NCBI GenBank assembly: GCA_949128115.1 | Contig: OX421967.1 | Span: forward strand, 8,298,070 to 8,362,069 | Direction of reading: 5' to 3' | DNA length: 64,000 nucleotides | Source: Anaspis maculata | Lineage: Eukaryota; Arthropoda; Insecta; Coleoptera; Scraptiidae | Part shown: positions 11,487 to 22,009 of the stretch, piece by piece | How the letters are laid out: every line of letters begins with the position of its first letter | Position numbering within the stretch: position 1 is the stretch's first letter | The notes under the pieces: generated by a model | Told to the model about the DNA's origin: nothing | What the model saw: the letters and a program-made list of their open reading frames with translations, nothing else | Databases searched by the model: none | Position numbers and translations under genes: made by a program

Positions 11487-13437
11487 AAGCTCCTTAAGGG
11501 AACTCTGGCGCAAAAACTGCTCTACGGAAACTTTTTCACGAGGACTTCTTCAATGGGACTATTCTAGGAGAGCTCAGCTGATTCGAAATGGTTCCAGGGA
11601 AGCTTTTCAGATGAACTCTGCTCAAAAAGCTGCTCTCGATGGATTTTTTCTATGAAACATTCATGAGCAGATTATCCTTGTTGTACACTTCTAGGAGAAT
11701 AACTTCTCTGGAGAATCTATTTCAAGGAAATTGCTTGGGAAACTCTTTCGGTAAAACTTTTTCAGTCTCCCCACTCATCTTGAAAACTCTAGAAAAACTG
11801 TTTTTTCGGAGGAATTTTCTAAGAGACATTCGCCAGAGAAGCTCCCCTGGAGAAACTCTTCCAGTGGAAACTTGATTGGAATCTTTCAGAAGGACTTTTC
11901 TTAGAGAGCTTTGATAGAGAAACTCAATTTGAAAGACTATCATGCGAAAACTCTTCTGGAGGAACTCTTCTCAAAAACCTCATCTGAGGGAGCTCCTCCA
12001 GGTGAAACTTTTTCTCGAGAACTGTTATGGGAGACTCTTCCAGGGAGACCATTTTACGGCAACTCTTCTGGTAGGAGTGTTCCAGGGGAACTCTTCTGTA
12101 GAAACTGCCCTGGAGGAACTCTCCTCAAGGAACTGTTATAGGGAAACTCGTCTAACGGAACGATTTCAGAGTAGCTGTTCTGCGAGATTCTACTGGAAAA
12201 TCTCTCGCTCTCCTAGAAAGACTATTCCAGAGAAACCCTTGTAAGAAACTGTTCTAGATGAACTCATGGAACTTTTCTGCATAGACTATTCCAGGAGAAG
12301 ACTCCTAGAAAAACAACTATTCCGGAAAAGCTATTTGATGCTAACTGCTCCAGGGAACGCTTTCCATGAAACTCTTCTAGTGAAAGCTTATCTTGAAATT
12401 CCAGGGAAACTGTTTTAGATGGACTTTTTTAGTGAGAGGAATTTATTCAGAAACATCTAGTGAGCCAGTTCTAAGGGATTTTTTCTGAGAAAATATTGCA
12501 AGAGTAAATCTTTTAGAGAAATTCTTCCATTGAAAACTTGACCAGAAACTTTCAGGGAAACCTTCTAGGGAAACTTTTCTAGAAAAACTGCCCTAAGGTA
12601 ATTCTCCTACGAGAACTCTTCCAGGAAGACTATTCTTAAGAGACACTTCTCAAGACATGTCTGAGGGGAATTCTTCTGCCGAAACTATTCTGGGGAAGCT
12701 CTTCTAGTGAACCAATTGTTCTACAAGAATTTTGCGGGGACTACTCTAGGGAAACTATCATTTTAGGTGAACTCTCCTGGACCAAAACTGTTCCAGGGGG
12801 TCTCTTCTGAACTCTACCAGAGGAAATTTTTCAGAAAAACTCTTCTATTAAAACTATTCTGGGGAAACTCTTCCAGAGAGACTCCTCCGAAGGAGCCTCT
12901 TCAGGGAAAACTTTCTTAGGAAAACTGTTCCAGGGGACTCTTCGAAAAGAACAGTTCTAGGGTAACTGTTCTAAGGAATCTCTCCCACGAGAACTCTACT
13001 GGGGAGGGAATACTACGAAAACTTTTCCGAAGAAACTGTTCTAGGGGAGCTGTTTTGATGAACTCTTTCGAATTACCCTTCTGATGGATTTGTCCGAGAA
13101 AACTGTTCCAGATGAACTTTTCCCATGGAATTTTTCTGGGTAGGGTACATTAGAAGAACACTCCCCGAAAAACTACTTTTCTAGGAGAATTTTCCCAAGA
13201 AAACTATTCAAGGGAACTTTTCTGATGGAATTCTTCTTGTGGAAACTCATCCAGAATCTCTCGGGGGAGCTTTCCAAGAAAAATATTTCTACGAGAGCTC
13301 TGCAAGAGGAGCTCTCCTGATTTTCCTCAGAGAAAATGTATCCAAAAACTTCTTGTTCTTGGAGAACTTTCCTATGAGAACTCTGCCAGAGAAACTATTC
13401 TAGAGGAATTCTGTCATTGAAACTGTTCTAGTGGAAT
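11487..13437. repeat. Degenerate 15-bp minisatellite, unit 4
   Basis: Last and most diverged copy, including the roughly 330-bp portion missing from unit 3. At about 13383 it departs from the other units (CTCTGCCAGAG in place of CTCTATGAGAG), continues as minisatellite for about 50 bp and then ends. Confidence 0.85.
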
Positions 13438-14203
13438 AGCTTGAATCCTGTCGTCGATTTGATTCTAGCGCTGTCAAAATAAGCCGACACAATACACACA
13501 GGTCTGAATAATTGGTACATTATTGGATATAGCTTTGAACGTTCGCATCTGTCATCCAGTTTCCGATCACCGCATCACCCCCACTCCCCACCGATACACA
13601 CACACGGGATATCCCATTTAATCTGTCGGTTTTGATGTTTGTTTTGGATGGTTCGGATCGGTCGGAAAGTGCGAAAATCTGCCCCCTCCCCCTCAAAAGC
13701 CGCAATATCAATTGCAGGCATGACCAATGTAGACACATCTATCAGTATTGCCAACCGCCCTCCGTCTCTTCTCATTTGCAAGCACTGCCGCCCGGATATC
13801 AATGCAAACAGCTAACAGGTTAGGTGTTAAACATATTAACCGAGGTTTCGAGGTTTTGCGGTTCGCGTTTGCCATCATCCGATCCGGGTGTGCGTGTCGG
13901 TGCGTCTGTCTGTGTGTGTCTGTGTGCATGTGTAGCAGTTAAGGTGCGAGCGTGTGTGTGAGTGTGTGCTGAAAGCTTTCCAATTTCCGATAATATTCCA
14001 ACGTTGCTCGCGTACAAGTCGGCTTGACTGATTGGGTGTATGGCTGCGTATCACTTTGGTATGCTAATAAATCTGTAACTGAGCGTGCTGACAACGTCGC
14101 TTTGTTGTTTCGTCCGTCCTGCAGCGTGAATGACGTGAGTTCGACGTGATGCTCACGTGATATTGACTTGAAAAGCGCAAAAACATGCCGGCCGCATTCG
14201 ATT
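13438..14203. other. Unique CpG-rich DNA with GT microsatellite
   Basis: No gene or transposon is recognised. A GT/TG-rich microsatellite lies at about 13903-13965. Frames such as 13820-14017 on the minus strand (His-Thr repeats) are the translated microsatellite. Confidence 0.45.
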
Positions 14204-14253
14204 TACTAAGACACGATACCCCACTTGTTTTTCACGAAAATATCAAAATTTTT

Positions 14254-14750
14254 ACGAGTTCGATTATAATTGAGACGATTGTTTTAAAACTCAAGCTGTC
14301 ACAGCGCACTACAATAAATACACGCTAACAATTACTTACGCTTGGAAATATCGCTGGGACTATCGCTTTTTATCGCACTCGTTCGCTTCCAATACATATA
14401 ACTGCTCGTGAGGCGACGATTGATGCCTTGTTCAGGTCCGACTAGTTCATCTCGAATGTTTCATGCATTCTCCAGTAGTTTCCACAGTGACCCGACATAC
14501 GGTTTCCATGCGACTCCCGAAAAATCTTGCATTTACCCGTATTATTCTGCCGTGCTCTGGAACCAGCGCCTCCGCCAAAATGAGCAGATGTGTCTTGATC
14601 GAGCGTTGAAGGTTCCCAATGCCAAGCCATCGCGTATACTTCTGGGAATATCCAGTGCTCCGCACTTGTATCTACACTGCGACATGATGGATGGAGGAAT
14701 CTAGAGAGATCGCGTTTTCACCAAAATGCACGGGATCGCCGCTCGTAACA
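14254..14750. repeat. Solo-LTR-like repeat, copy 1 (5' end truncated)
   Basis: It aligns along its length, with gaps, to 38795-39299. Shared stretches include CGATTATAATTGAGACGATT, AATAAATACACGCTAA, TTACGCTTGG and GATGTGTCTTGATC. Both copies end in CGTAACA or CGTAGCA, which is complementary to the TGTTACG start seen only in the 38.8-kb copy; that end is missing here. It is flanked by inverted fragments of the 305-bp satellite box (14208 and 14808-14825). Confidence 0.6.
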
Positions 14751-15240
14751 ATATTTACAAAATTCAGTCAATTTTTAGTAGGAGTCAATTTTTCTTGTCA
14801 TTTGAGTGGAGTATCGTTTCTCACTAAAGCAAGCACGCCAAGCTTGTTTTTTTTTCTAGGGTGCATCAACTGCATGGTTGTTAGCACCCACGGTTCGATT
14901 TGAGTTTCAGTATCTTCACTTGACTTTCTGGTTTTCAGGTTTGGGGATTTTGGAAACTTTGGAGTGTTGTCGGACGACCCGGCGTAAAACTGGTTTGAGC
15001 GCTAGCTGTTTGCGCTTTTTCCCTGAGCAGGGTTTCACCGGTCCATTCGCCATAGTCATCCAACAACACTGGGTGGTAGATGTTTTCCGGTTGTCCTGGA
15101 TTTCTGTTTCTAATTTTCCAGAAAATGCTATGACTTAGTGGAAAAAAGTATGAGTGGGAATGTTGGGAGGCTTGAAGATGCTTGGGGAGTCCGCAGTGTT
15201 CCTGACTGGTATAAGGGGATGGTTTGTTGTTTAGATCAGG

Positions 15241-18200
15241 TTAAAAATGCCAGAGTCCTTCAGAAAATCCATCAGCACACCAAAATTGCCATTCTGAGGT
15301 AACCATCCGAGTAAGGGAAACTTCATTTGGAAACCCTGCCCGTTCTCTTTGTCCCGAAAGTCCCTGACAGTTGAACAAAAGGTGTGGAATAGTGACTCGA
15401 ACCTCATTGCAGTATCGACATCCTGGGAGCTCTTCTTTTGACAAAATGAAGGAATGTGTCATAAGCGTGTGTCCGATTAGTACACGATTCAGTTTTGTTT
15501 CTTCCCTTCTGTTTGGGACGGTTTTAGTTATGATCCTCAGGATGGCTGGACTGATCTGAATTGTGAGGGGTCTATAGCTGGACATGGATCTGATACGTTT
15601 TTCACAAATAGCTGTTTTGTAATGATTCTTCAAGTCAAACTCAGTGATTTTGAAATTAGTGTGCTCCGGTAAATTTACCGTCTCACTGGCAGCTTGGTCA
15701 GCCTTTTCATTTCCCCGGATTCCAACATGTGACGGACACCAGCTCAAAATTACTTCCTTGTTTTGCTTCATTGCCGATGAAAGAGTATGTTATATTTGTT
15801 GCACTAATGGATTTGTGGAGCATATGATTTGCATGCTTTGGATTGAACTTAAGGAGTCGGTGCAGATTCAAAACTTGGAATGGGGGCTCGCATGTACTAT
15901 TTTCAAAGCCCGAAGGATGCCGTACAGTTCTGCTGTGAAAATGCTGGTAGATTTGGGCAGACGGTACTTGTGGGAGTCGGCTGCGGTCACAATCGCAACT
16001 CCGACGCCGTTGTTGCCTTTAGATGCATCTGTGTATAGACATGAGGAACCTTGATTCGAAGCTATGATTTCTTTGTGTGAGTTCTGAAGGATGACAGGGG
16101 CAGTGGAGTGTTTGGGGTAGCTGGATAGGCTGGTGTGGTAAGTTGGGGAAGAGGAGGTCCATGGGGCACCCTTATTTGATTGTGGTGAACAAACTTCTGT
16201 TGGGATTGAGCTTAGAGAGTTCAGAATGGATTTGAGCTTGTAGTGACATGAGGAAGTGAGTCTGGGTTTCGACTGTAAAATGTGGTGGTATTTTGTGGAG
16301 AAGACTGAGTGGTACGCTGCATTATTTTCCGAGGCTGATGCTACTCTGGCAGAGTATATTAACGTTTGAGATTCTCTTCGGATATCAAGAGAGGGCTCAT
16401 TTGCAAGCTGGAGCAAACATTCTATTGGGCTGGTCCTAAAGGCACCGGTAGCCATTCTGATTGCAGCGTTAGCTATGCAGTTTCATTTCCTCAAGGTTGA
16501 TTTCGACGCAGATGAGTATACAATTGACCTATAATCAAGTTTCGACCTGATTAGGGCTCTGTAAACAGTCAGAAGAAGAGCTTCCTCTGAATCCCAGTGA
16601 TGGTGAGAGATAATCTTCAACAGGTTCAACCTTTGAGCGCATTCAGCTTTCAGTTGTTCAACATAGGGTTTCCAGGTTGGTTTGGTGTCCCAGATGAGAC
16701 CAATAAATCGCAGTTCATGAACCTGTTCAACTTCCGTGTCGTATATTTTGATGGGAGGTAGGGGGCTTATTTTGTATTTTTAGAAGTTCATTACCTTAGA
16801 CTTCAGAGGAGAAAATCTGAAACCCGACTGCACAGCCCACTCTTCGATCTCATTGATGGCTACTTGTAGCAAAGTTTGTATCTCTCGTCCATTAGTGCTT
16901 TTACAACAAATCACGAGGTCATCGGCGTACAGAGCACCTCTAACTGGCAGCTTGATCTTCGATAGGACTTCATTTATAGCAACAAGGAATAAAGTGACGC
17001 TGACGACTGAACCCTGAGCGATGCCATTTTCCTGGAAGAATTGCTTAGATAGAACATAATTTTTTTTCACTCTGAAAGTTCTGTGTAAGAGGAAGTTTTC
17101 TATGAAAGCGACCATGTTACCGTTGACCTTCCACTTCATAAGTTTCAACAGTATGCCGTGTCTCCATGTTGTGTCGTATGCTTTTTCAATGTCAAAAAAC
17201 ACCGCTCCTAGATTCCTATTGATAGCAAAGGCTTCTGGGATTTCAGATTGCAGGAGGACCATATTATCGACGGTTGATCGACCTATTCTGAAACTGCTCT
17301 GGAGGTTGTACAGTAGATTGTTCTCCTCAAGAAACCATTTTATTCTGTTGCTGATGGTTTTTTCGAGTAATTTGCACATAGTGCAGGTCAACAATATCGG
17401 TCTGTAACTCGATGGTCCGATTTTGGGTTTATTGGGTTTGAGAATAGAAATTACGGCGGATTCTCTCCAGCAGTCAGGGAAACATTGCCGCTGCCATATA
17501 AAATTGAAGATGTCTAGGAGAGTTTGGATTGCAGCGTCAGATAGATTTTTTGAGAAAGTGAAGGGGGATGGAGTCGGGGCCTGAGATTGAATTTTTGCAG
17601 TTTTTGAAGGCTTCATCCAATTCGGATTTCCGCAGTGGAACATTAAGTTCAGGGTTTTCGAAGTTGTTCATATTGAGTGGGATCTCCTCTTTTTCTGACT
17701 TTATTTTCAGGAATTCATTCGAGTGGAAGTTGTCGCTGGAGTGCTTGTAGAATTGATTTGCTAGTAGATTCACAATATCGTCGTTAGAAGTGATTAAGTT
17801 GTAACTTTCGTCTTTTAGCGCTGCTATGGAAGAGGGGTTGCAATTGAGGCCCTTTATTCTGTTAACTTTGAACCAGGCTCCCCTTAGGGGAGTGGAACTA
17901 GTGAGAGTGGAGACATAGTTTTGCCAAGATGATTTTTTGGCATCCTTCAGTACGAACCTGGTTTTTGCTCTGTATTTCTTGAACGCGATCAGATTTTCGA
18001 CGTCAGGGTATTTTTTGAATCTATTGAAGGCAGTTGTAGATTCCCCGACGGCAAAACTGCATTCAGGATCCACCAGGGCACTGGGTTGTGGTTTGTGGTA
18101 ACAGTTTGTTTTCCGATGCATTGTTCGGCTGCTTCAGTTATGATCTTGGGGAATTTTTCAACGTTATCATTAATGCCATCCTGAAGGGAGAAAGTGGACA

Positions 18201-18945
18201 GTTTATGGTCAACCATGTTTTGATAAGCCAGCCAATCAACTCCTTTATCTTTTCATTTTTCAAAAGGTTTATTGGGGTTACTGAGGTGGTTTTTTCGATA
18301 AGAAATTGCAATGGGAAAGTGGTCGCTGTCATATAGTTCTGGCAGAACTGTCCAGCACAGGGCGAGGCCACTGCGTGGATCGCTGAAACTAAGGTCTATG
18401 CTAGAGAAGCTGCCGGATGATAAATTGAAGAGAGTAGGTCTGCCGTTGTTTAGCAGAAATAAGGACGGATTTCTAAGATATAGATTTTCAATTTCTCTCC
18501 CTCTGAGACTATTGAAGTGTGATCCCCACATAATGTTGTGGGCATTAAAATCGCCGACTATGATAGATGGAGGAGGGGTTTGGGTGATTAGGTTGGCCAG
18601 TTCATTAGAGTCGAGATTTGTGTTAGGAGGTAAGTATATGTTGCAAATGTTGATTTTGCTGGGACACCTAACCGAGACAGCAATTGCCTCCAAGTTAGTT
18701 GAGATAACAACTTCCTCATGATGTAGATCTTTCTTGATTGAAATTGACACACCACCGCTGGCAATTTGTTGAGTGGTTCGGTTTTTTGTTAGAGTATTGT
18801 ACCCTTTTGATGAAGGGCTGTGGTTGCCTTTGAAGTTTGTTTCTTGTAAACATACTACTGAAGGGTTGTGATCACTGATCAGGCGTTGAATATGAGTGAA
18901 TCTGGTGTGAAAACTATCGCAAATCCACTGAATCACAGACGCCAT
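15241..18945 (-). pseudogene. Non-LTR ORF2: endonuclease, reverse transcriptase, RNase H (copy 1)
   Basis: The ATG at 18945 begins MASVIQW, the start of an apurinic-type endonuclease. Visible motifs are LQETNFK, GDFNAHN, SSIDLSFSD and SDHFPI, as in exonuclease-endonuclease-phosphatase domains. Reverse transcriptase follows, with ALYADDLV at the catalytic site (YADD, 16918-16929) and an AQGS segment. RNase H has LYTDASKG, a FTAELYGIL segment and a WCPSHVGIRGNEKADQAA end. Presence of RNase H places it in the I-like group and not in classical Jockey. Lesions seen by comparison with copy 2 are a Trp-to-stop near 18253, a 1-bp deletion near 18072, a frameshift near 17560, a stop near 16780, a stop near 15868 and a 3-bp insertion creating a stop near 15795. 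Confidence 0.88.
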
Positions 18946-19207
18946 TTTTGTTTGTTGTCAAGTTGAGTGGTGGTTTTCAGTATTTGGATCGCTCAGAATC
19001 GCTGGGATCAATAGAAAACTGAGAAAGGTCAGATATTTCAGCGCATTGTCAGCAGACTGGCTCAACTTATTGCAGATTCTTGTGAATCTGCTTTTCGCAT
19101 GTCGGTTTGTTAGACAGGGGTAAATGTCATTCATCATATCGATAAGACTAACTATATTGTCAGTGATGGAAAGACCTGTTTTTGATGGATCTTCACTATT
19201 GGTGCAT

Positions 19208-19900
19208 TGTTCAATAAAGGACTCGAATTGGTCTGAGGTGAGAATGTATTTGCTTGGGTTTTTCTGTATCGTTTGTTCTCTTGTTTCTGTGTTTTCTTTG
19301 GAAGTTAGTGAAACGTTTTCTATGGAAGAAGATTTTTTGATTCGAGTTTGTGTCTGTTGTTTCTGGAATTCGGTTTAGCAAACTGAAAATCCCCAGTATG
19401 GTCGTCATTTGGTGGTAAGGATCCCTGTGGGGAACTTTCGGTAGATCCGCTGTTGAGGGTAGATGATGCTGGTCTTTTGTTTGGTGGTTTTTCGGTAGAG
19501 AAGAGATGTTTTTGAATTTTCAGTTACAATTGTTACCGTAGAATAGTTTGTTTCTGTAATCTGTTGAGCATCAGCATCAATTATTGAATGTTCGTCAGCT
19601 GTTGTTTTGATTGTGTTTCGGTTCTGCAGTGGAGGAGATTCAGGTTCTGTTTGGGACATATTCAAGTTTGGACATTGGTCGGCTTTGTGGCCCAACTCTT
19701 TGCATAAAAAGCAAAGCATTTCACTAGTGCCAATGAAAATTCTATAGTCGATGTTGTCTTGCGTGATGGTGCCAAATGGGGGAAGCTCAAAATCTTCATC
19801 TGGCTTGATGTAAATTTGGCGTCTGAAACTCAAAATGTGGGAGAGTTCGTCATCTTCGATGTTAGCTCTGAGAAATGTCATGTTTGACATTGGTTCGCAG
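19208..19900 (-). pseudogene. Non-LTR ORF1 (nucleic-acid-binding) fragment, copy 1
   Basis: The 3' two-thirds of a retrotransposon ORF1, an RNA-binding particle protein. The truncated N-terminal part matches the RNA-binding-like region of copy 2 (SNMTFLRANIEDDELSHIL). It is followed by one intact CCHC zinc knuckle, C-FL-C-KELG-H-KADQ-C. The Ser/Thr-rich tail is frameshifted near 19405. The open frame appears to extend to 20082, but sequence beyond 19900 is unrelated flank read through by chance. In copy 2 the same knuckle carries a stop codon, so copy 1 preserves the older state at that codon. Confidence 0.8.
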
Positions 19901-20900
19901 GAACTGAAATCAAACTGATTGGGTTGTTTTAATGGCCTGTAACGAAATGATCTAAAGCGAGATACACAAAGGATGCACACGGGAGAACATCTTCCAAGCC
20001 TCATCGGGCTCATGCATATAAACATATACATATAAAAGAGCCATAATTCGGAAATTTTACGGCCATTCGTATAAACGCCCATAAAATACTAAGTATATAC
20101 AAAACCCCATGGGGGTTCAATACTTTATATACCTCTTGCTGTATTGGGCATATACGCCGGGCTTCCGCTAATGAGCTTTTATAAATAATTAATTATTAAT
20201 AACCGATCGTTCGCAAGAGGGACTCGGCGCACAAGAAGATTTTTGCATATAATCATTGCCATTATTATCATCGGCAAGTATCTCTCTCGATTTTTCCATA
20301 AAACATCACGGCGACGGCAATAAAAGCGATCGTAGGCGGCTGCGGCGGGAGTAGCGGGCAATTACGGCGTCAATCTAGATACCGTGGGATATGTCAGTCC
20401 CGAATATGTCGTAAAATTAAAATCGTGACTTACACAAAGTACGTTTGAGTGGGTATTATGCGCTTTGATGTATGTATACTTTTTGTTTTGTTTCGTACAC
20501 TTCCACACAGAAACAGAACAAAAAATCAGATATGATATTCCTGTTACAATATTATTATTATTATATAGCTTTTTCTGGTCGAGTGATATACAAAAATATT
20601 ATTTTTCATGATGATGGAGGAGATTATGAAAACAAAACGGGTACACGCTGTGTTGTACACACAAAGATATACCTGCCAGTGGAGAGCAAAGCAAGAGTTA
20701 AAAAAATGTATAGAATATATCTTCGGGCATTATCTAGAAATATGTGAGTGGTACAACCTGAAACGTTGAGGACGTGAGCTGAAAATGGAAGCGCCGATTA
20801 AGCGCCTTCGCGTATCATTTTTTAAATTATGGAGACTTTTTGTGAATTACTACTGCCATATCAGCTGAATGTGGGCAGGTACTGAGTATAGTAATTCTTA
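19901..20900. other. Unique DNA with AT-rich homeodomain-like cores
   Basis: No gene or transposon is recognised. The stretch 20185-20205 is a run of ATTA/TAAT cores followed by CG-rich DNA. Short tracts such as CATATAAACATATACATATA lie near 20015. Regulatory function would be speculation. Confidence 0.35.
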
Positions 20901-20902
20901 TA

Positions 20903-21997
20903 CCGGGTGATCATTTGAAAACTATCCACCTGCAATATCTCCTAATTCCTAGTTCAAATGTCTTTGAGCAAAAATAGGTCGATTTTTATATCGAGGGGGA
21001 CATCTGAAACATATATTGGGGAATTTATATCTTGAGCCCCCTCGCCCCCACTCATCTCAACTTTGAAATTTCGAATGACACTACCTACCTTGCGATACAT
21101 CAAATTAAAAAGAATTAAATTATCTTTTTTAAAAAAAATTTTTTGAAATTTCTCAACCCCACCCCTTGTTCTTCCTAAAATTCTCTGAGTGTCCAAGTTA
21201 ATATCCTTGACCTCCATTTCCCTTCAATACAGTCAACGTCATGCTGCACAGCATCGAAAGAGAAAATTTTCTATAAAAAAAAGTGCCACCCAAATTCACC
21301 CCTTTGCTCCCCCCACCTGACCTTAAAAATCTAAAATGTCAACACCCACTTTGTAATACATCAAATTGAAGGAAATTGAATTCTCTTCCTGAAAAAGACT
21401 TTTTTACAATTTTTAAAGCCCCCCATCTCTCCCCTAGAATACTCCAAATGGCCAATTTATTGGGGGAGGAGCAGAAAATTACAAAAAAACTCTTTTCGTA
21501 AAGAGAATTCAATTTTCTTCAATTTGATGTATCACAAAGTAGGTGGTGTTTTGTTAAATTTGGGAGTTGAGGTGGGGAAGAGCAAAGGGGTGAATTTGGG
21601 TAGCACTTTTTTCACCGAAAATTTTCTTCTTCGATGCTATCTAGGATGACGCCGACTAAATTGAGAAAAAAATGAGGGGTCCAGAATATAAAATGGGACA
21701 GTCAGAGAATTTTTAGGGAAAAGGGGGTGGAGTTAAAAATTTTGGAAATATTCTTTCCAGAAAGAAGATTTAATTCTCTTCAATTTGATGTATCACAAGG
21801 TAGGTAGTGTCATTTAAAATTTCAAAGTTGGGGTGAGTGGGGGCGAGGGAGGTGAATATAGAAATTTGCTAATGTATGTTTTATATGCCCCCCCCCCCCC
21901 CCCCCCCGATATAAAAATCGACCTGTTTTTGCTCGGAAAAATATTCACTAGGAATCGGGAGTTATTGCAGGTGGATAGTTTTCAAATGATCACCCGG
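20903..21997. mobile_element. Foldback element H (1095 bp)
   Basis: The ends CCGGGTGATCATTTG (20903) and CAAATGATCACCCGG (21997) are perfect complements flanked by TA on both sides (20901-20902, 21998-21999). Complementarity continues inward for about 480 bp on each side with modest divergence, around a hinge at about 21410-21480. The word CGATTTTTATATCGAGGGGG occurs about 77 bp from the left end and mirrored in the right arm. In the right arm its complement is expanded into a C20 run (21888-21907). There is no transposase reading frame, so it is non-autonomous. Confidence 0.9.
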
Positions 21998-22009
21998 TAT
22001 TTTAGATGA

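Larger units (their letters stand above)
1363..13437 (+). repeat. Higher-order tandem array of copia relic plus 15-bp minisatellite
   Basis: About 3.3 units of roughly 3.7 kb are repeated head to tail. The conserved coiled-coil frame starts at 3662, 7376 and 10763, giving periods of 3714 and 3387 bp. A landmark in the minisatellite recurs at 1864, 5582, 9293 and 11639. Each unit has two halves: a decayed Ty1/copia fragment and about 1.9 kb of degenerate 15-bp repeats. Unit 3 lacks about 330 bp inside its minisatellite. The third-to-fourth transition lacks about 1.03 kb of copia reverse transcriptase and RNase H. Units 1 and 2 are almost identical (a 105-codon frame at 2994 and 6707 differs by one residue), so they look like the youngest duplication. 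The array ends at about 13437, where the last repeat passes into unrelated DNA. Confidence 0.9.
14847..19900 (-). mobile_element. I-type non-LTR retrotransposon, copy 1, 5'-truncated
   Basis: The 3' end is the T9 run at 14847-14855 (a poly-A tail on the minus strand). Homology to the full-length copy at 44171-50034 stops abruptly at 19900 inside ORF1, the usual signature of incomplete target-primed reverse transcription. The element carries part of ORF1 and all of ORF2 (endonuclease, reverse transcriptase, RNase H). No clear target duplication was found. Several stop codons and frameshifts show that it is dead. Confidence 0.88.

Noticed and set aside
15371..18721. Plus-strand frames across the non-LTR element (for example 15371-15559, 18311-18721)
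   Set aside because: They are antisense shadows of ORF2, whose endonuclease, reverse transcriptase and RNase H motifs are on the minus strand.
20350..20400. Possible RNA gene or tRNA
   Set aside because: No cloverleaf, A/B box pair or other RNA gene signal could be found here or elsewhere; the only tRNA-related sequences are the two primer-binding sites.
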